This document shows positions 58,102 through 64,000 of a DNA stretch of 64,000 bases, one piece after another. The DNA comes from Zychaea mexicana (lineage: Eukaryota > Mucoromycota > Mucoromycetes > Mucorales > Lichtheimiaceae): positions 124,001 to 188,000 of the forward strand of contig NW_026516731.1 of assembly GCF_025766255.1 (NCBI RefSeq), given 5' to 3'. How positions within the stretch are numbered: position 1 is the first letter of the stretch; the number at the start of each line of letters is the position of its first letter. The translations under genes and the position numbers were made by a program. Below the pieces are notes generated by a model that had not been told where the DNA came from, made no database searches, and saw only the letters and a list, made by a program, of their open reading frames with translations.

Positions 58102-58224
58102 GAGCGGATCGGTGTGCGGAGAAAACAACAATGACTGGCGGTTGGTTGACTGATGCGTCAGAGTTCTAGTCTCTAGTAGTCACAGCCTTTACCTCACTTG
58201 GCGGAGCATTCCATCCGTCGCGTT
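58102..58224. repeat. dispersed repeat R, copy B, segment 2
   Basis: Counterpart of 52696-52801, same orientation, about 120 bp, with a short extra 'tctctagtag' insert. In copy B this segment comes before segment 1; in copy A it comes after. Confidence 0.9.
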
Positions 58225-58434
58225 ACACAATCTTCTTTATACTCAAGTATATAGAGTGCTATACTGGGTGCTTCACATATGAGTTGTGTCTTTTATTTCA
58301 TATTTACTTTTTCTTCATAGTCATATCCGTAAGTACATATGGACGTAGACGATAGAAGGGAACGATAGTAACTGATGGAGGAGATAATATGAGGAAGATT
58401 GGAAGATTGGTTGGTTGTTGGTGAGGAATGTGCT

Positions 58435-58735
58435 GTTGTCCACCCAAAAAGCACCATCTTCACAAGAAACAAAAAACTGAATTTACCTCTACCAGTGCAC
58501 TTCGCGCGACTCCAAGAAAGAATCACAATTCCAGACATGCGCTTCCGGTGGCACTACCGCGTCGCCGATAATATTATTACGTGGAGTATCCCCTCACTTG
58601 GGCACAATGCTGACCCGTAATACCAACCAAACAATGTCCCTTGTCTTTGTCATGCTCAAACAATCGTGATCTGTAGCCTGGAGAAAGAGCAACAGTTAGC
58701 AACAGCACTTAGTATCATTGTCCACCCAAAAAGCA
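58435..58735. repeat. dispersed repeat R, copy B, segment 1
   Basis: Counterpart of 52231-52468. The block 'tccacccaaaaagca' occurs at both ends of this copy, whereas copy A has it once, so copy B looks circularly permuted relative to copy A. Confidence 0.85.
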
Positions 58736-59781
58736 TGGAAAAGCAGGGGATGCGAACAAGCCAGCCAGCCAACCAGTCTGTTCGACTCGTGCAGTTATTG
58801 TGTATAGTCATTAAACCTTCCCATTGAATTCCCCCCTCCCTCCCTCTATTATTAAGCACTTATCAAGGAGATTTTCTCTTCTCTCGGCGATCACGACGAT
58901 GGATGGATGAGCTGGATAGCTTGCTACTACTACTACTATTACTACTACTACTACTACTACTACTGCCACTACTGCCCCGCTCCCGCCTTTTTCGCCACTC
59001 CCCATTCCTAGTGCTTTACTTTCACGGGGTCTCTTTTCGATGACAAGCTTAGGAGAGGATCAGCCCCTCATTACAGCACCATACAATCCATTCATACACA
59101 CGTTTGCCGGCAATCGACCTGTTATCTACATATACTTACTACATACCAGCACCCCTGAATTAAAATGGAACTCTGCTCACTTGTATCGTACTGTATCTAG
59201 CAAAGTACTTGGCACTCATTGGGGGGGAGGGAGGGAGGGGGAGGGAGGTGGAGGTGGAAAAGGGCGAAATAATCATCCGACGTGTGGGCCCATTGTCACA
59301 GCGCACACATAAATGGTGGAAAGCGAAAAGTCGGTTGTTTGAGATCGTCCTTTTGTGTCGCATCCATGTAAATTGCTGTGTTATTTTGACCGCGTTGCCA
59401 CTCACACATACACACATCGTCCCACAATTGCACAATTGGTAATGTAACGCTCCACAAACTATTGACGGCGTTTCTCGTCTTCTTCTTTTGGAATATCCCC
59501 ATCCAAGGGGAGAAGGGGAGTTGGAGACCAATGGACGCATCCATATAGAAATTAAACTCTTGACTTGGAAAAAGTGTGTGGCAAACGAGCCCGCTGCGGC
59601 GATTCTTGCTTTTGTCCATGATCCTTCAACGGCGACAAAGAAGGGGTGTAGAAAAAACGAAACTAACGCAGTTTAGAAATTGAGTTGTGATACACGTTGA
59701 CCGAAAACTTGTTTGCTGCTTCTTGTTGCTGCTGCTGCTGTTTGTCATTCTATCTTACTACTTTCTTCATTTACACTGACG
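58736..59781. other. intergenic with microsatellites; KAR5 promoter
   Basis: No gene is supported. A CTA/TAC trinucleotide tract lies at 58923-58972 and a G-rich tract at 59221-59255. The last 100 bp before 59782, with a GCT run near 59729-59740, are probably the KAR5 leader. Confidence 0.5.
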
Positions 59782-60077
59782 ATGCTGACCTCTCGGACCC
59801 TTCTCTTCTTGATGGTTATCCTGTCAAAGCCAGGATTGGCCTGGCGATTATGGGGTGGTGCTGAGTCCGTCACAGCAAGAGAGCCAGGTAATTAGTGCCG
59901 GTTCGTTAAAAAATCACTGAGAGTTAACTCTACTGGCAAATGCGGAATTAGACCTTGACATGTTTACTGTAACATCCCCTCATGAAAAGACACTTTTGCG
60001 TCATGGGCTAGGTAGGTTTTCCTATTATTTTTGCCACATCATCCCAACCTTATTTCTTCTCTCGTCAAAAACAGACA

Positions 60078-60112
<35 letters not shown>

Positions 60113-62131
60113 GACAACCTTATGGAAAAGCTTATTCTCGTTTTTATTATTCTACTTCTCCTTGAACAACACCAACAACTGTAGAGGCATTCCGGTCTCT
60201 GCAGGATAAAGATCAGGATTGCTTCAAGAATACGGCCAGGATCTTGCATCATGGATGCCGCTCCCTTGCAGCTTCAAAGCACGATCGAGTCAAGTGTAAG
60301 CTTCACTCATTTATGAGAAAAAAAGAGATACTTCTCCTGACCATGTCCTGTACTTCCTTTTGCACCCCTGCCTGCCTCCCGAGAAAAAAACAAGAGACCA
60401 GTACACATACATAATTGGGCTAAAACCTAAAAAAATGGTTGTCATTGTACACAACTCTAGATGCAGTGATGCTGACCGTGTGTGAACTATCTACAACTAA
60501 TCTGCCTGTACCCCGCGAATGCTACAATCTTCCGCAAAAGAAGCAAGAATGCGTCACGTATGTTTCCCAGTTTTTACACACACTCTCTCTCCGAGCAGCT
60601 TTATCGTGCGAGCAAGATTTACTCAGGCAGTCTCACTAATGTACGCTATTATAGTCAGCTGGCCAGTGTGCCGCAGACATGGACAACATTCAGTGGTAGG
60701 TCACATTCTTTCATCATTGTGATACAATTCATTTTCATTTTCAGATGTCAAGGTTACTCACAGTTTAATAATGATGATGATAAGGTTATTTCCGCGACGC
60801 AGGTAACGCACCCTCAATAGCGCAAAGAATCACTTTTAAAAAGAGGTAGCGATGGGACCATGAAGAAAGGTACACATACTGTACCGGAATATCTCATGAC
60901 AAATGTGGCACTCTCCGAACAGAAATGATGTGCCTTGCCATCCGGTACCCTGTAGAACGAGGTATAGTGTATTCTATGTGCGTGTGATGTAAAGGTTTAG
61001 ATAACTAGTCTAATAATAGCAACTACCGCACTTAATTGTATCTAGAGCAATTGGAGGAGCTACATCGCAATTTAACGAGGGAGCAGCTCAACAACCTCGA
61101 AGCTTTACGTATTCAGCAAGAACAAATCTTTGAATGGCGAGATAAAGAAATGGCCGATCTAAAAGAAATTCAAAAGGCGCAGCAAGCCATGTGGGATCAA
61201 TGGACTAAACGTTTTGAGGTAAAAAACAGAAAAAAACTTGTTTAGCGTTGTACACAGGCAACATAGTACAGAGAGAGAGAGAAATTAAAAAAAAAAGAGC
61301 AAGAGCCAACCTTGGTAGTTGTTAGTTTGATGAGTGGGCAAAACGTATTATTTAATATCTTGTGATGATGATGTAGAACGTACAAGAACAAACTCAAATC
61401 CTCTCTAGCCTTGTTCGTGTAATGCAACAACGGCTGGAGTTGAAGCAAAGCCATCAACTAGCCCAGTTTGAACAATTCGATACGCTGGTGCAACAACGCA
61501 TGACGCGCATTTGGGAAGACATGGAGCTTGGTTTGGTACATGCGTTGCATCAGTTACACACAGGTGTCGAACAGACCCTGATGCTCCAGAGACAAATGCA
61601 AACTGGCTGGTTTGCTTTTCAGGTATAATAAAGAAAAAGTGGGGAAGAAATCAGCCCACATCTTGTTAACTCGGGCATTGTTGTTCTCTCTTTTATCTAA
61701 TAAATTAATGGTTATTATGTGATGATTGTACACAGGAGGATTGGAAACAGGCTTGGTCGTACTTGAACTCCACAATCGTAGATACCAAACACTCGGTTCA
61801 CGCACTCCAAAAGGACATTGATACTGCCCATCGTCAGTTTCAAACCATCCTCAGCCCGTTCAACTTCAAGTCGGTCTGGATTATTGTGCTACTGTTTCTC
61901 TCACGTCGGTGCACTTCTATGTTGATCACAATGACCGTTAATATAAAGGATTTTTTTGTCTTGTCGATCAGCCACGTTTTTATAAAGCTTACTAGACGAG
62001 AGCCTTATCAAGTACAGCTAGAAGAAGTAAGTTTGCTATATGGGTAATAGTAGGATGATACTATAATTTTTCCTTCTTTTGCACCTTGTTTCCTAATAAT
62101 GTATCTCTTGTAGATCTACTTGGGAGGTTAA
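59782..62131 (+). CDS. KAR5: KAR5/GEX1-family nuclear membrane fusion protein
   Basis: Integral nuclear-envelope/ER protein needed for fusion of nuclei after mating (karyogamy). Supported exons: 59782-59887, 59952-60011, 60185-60295, 60461-60557, 60655-60695, then 61046-61218, 61377-61622, 61736-62026 and 62114-62131. Between 60695 and 61046 one or two short exons remain uncertain; candidates are 60744-60800 and 60828-60845. A signal peptide (MLTSRTLLFLMVILSKPGLA) leads into the Kar5 Cys domain. Its text is LLRHGLEAFRSLQDKDQDCF, then ARILHHGCRSL, YAVMLTVCELSTTNLPVPRE and CVTQLASVPQTWTTFSG. A long coiled coil follows (LEELHRNLTREQLNNLEALR, then VMQQRLELKQSHQLAQFEQF). Two hydrophobic segments (SVWIIVLLFLSR and LITMTVNIKDFFVLSISHVF) precede the short tail IYLGG. 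The intron at 60012-60184 holds a long CTA repeat. Confidence 0.85.
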
Positions 62132-62513
62132 TTTATATTTAACACCGAGATACCATTATGGAGGTAGTGTTAATCGATATATATACATGTAGCGCACATC
62201 ATCAATTAGTAGTAAATAGATCCGTACATAGAGTATCTTGCGATAGTGCTAGTTTTTTAAAGCACAATTCATGCCATTGTCCCTTTTCGTGTAAATATTA
62301 GCTTCTCACATATCAATAAATTACTGTGTAAATAAAGGACACAAAATGGTGCCACGCACATGCAATACCAGGTTTTTAGGAAATTATCGAGAGCCTACTT
62401 TTGACAACAAGCCACTTTTGGGGAATTTGAACCCGAAATTTCAGTTTTTCGAGCTTAAGACGCATAAACGACTCCCAGAAAAAAGTGTAACGGACCACTG
62501 CACCTGTTACAAA
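62132..62513. promoter_or_regulatory. KAR5 3' end and RIO2 promoter
   Basis: 382 bp between tandem genes. An upstream in-frame stretch (62346-62513) has text unlike RIO2 and is taken as leader. No TATA box was recognised with confidence. Confidence 0.4.

Positions 62514-64000
<1,487 letters not shown>

Noticed and set aside
60074..60111. Poly-Tyr coding exon made by the CTA/TAC repeat in KAR5
   Set aside because: Splicing past it to the acceptor at 60184 keeps phase and gives the conserved GLEAFRSLQDKDQDCF text, so the repeat is intronic.

Overview
The window is nuclear DNA from a filamentous fungus, most likely an early-diverging Mucoromycota species (Mucorales-like). Genes are split by many short GT-AG introns with GTAAGT-type donors. 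The gene set combines conserved eukaryotic proteins (SF3B3, CWF19L1, TBL1, RIO2, KAR5) with families common in early-diverging fungi but unusual in Dikarya (a tetrahydrobiopterin-type aromatic amino acid hydroxylase, an ADAM metalloprotease, a bacterial-looking GT4 glycosyltransferase). Relics resembling LINE and Tc1/mariner elements are present. The species cannot be named from sequence alone. All exon models below were built by hand from reading frames and splice phases.

Layout. 0-9 kb: 3' end of a possible short-chain dehydrogenase gene, a small Q-rich protein, then SF3B3 (-) and CWF19L1 (+), two splicing factors that diverge from a 184-bp shared promoter. 9.7-14 kb: a strongly codon-biased HAD phosphatase and an intronless GT4 glycosyltransferase. 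14-17.6 kb: no gene seen. 17.7-25.8 kb: an FYRN/FYRC nuclear protein (+), an alpha/beta hydrolase (-) and TBL1 (-). 26-31 kb: a graveyard of a LINE 3' end, a Tc1/mariner transposase, frameshifted ORFs and one copy of a dispersed repeat. 31.5-43 kb: a dense block with holocytochrome c synthase (+), sphingolipid delta4-desaturase (-), a tiny Cys-rich ORF (-), an NPC2/ML lipid-transfer protein (-), mitochondrial GrpE (+), an aromatic amino acid hydroxylase (+) and an ADAM protease (-). 43-56 kb: AT-rich and gene-poor, with broken coding fragments, an ASCC1-like 2H-phosphoesterase locus and one repeat pair. 56-64 kb: an unrecognised Q-rich protein (-), KAR5/GEX1 (+) and RIO2 kinase (+, cut by the window end).

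Most genes are unrelated housekeeping functions, but a few placements matter. Two spliceosome genes share one promoter. NPC2-like and GrpE genes diverge from a 322-bp spacer. GrpE and the hydroxylase sit head-to-tail with a good donor over the GrpE stop codon and an in-frame acceptor before the hydroxylase, so a fused or alternatively spliced transcript is possible. The NPC2-like gene needs a 5-nt micro-exon to keep its frame.
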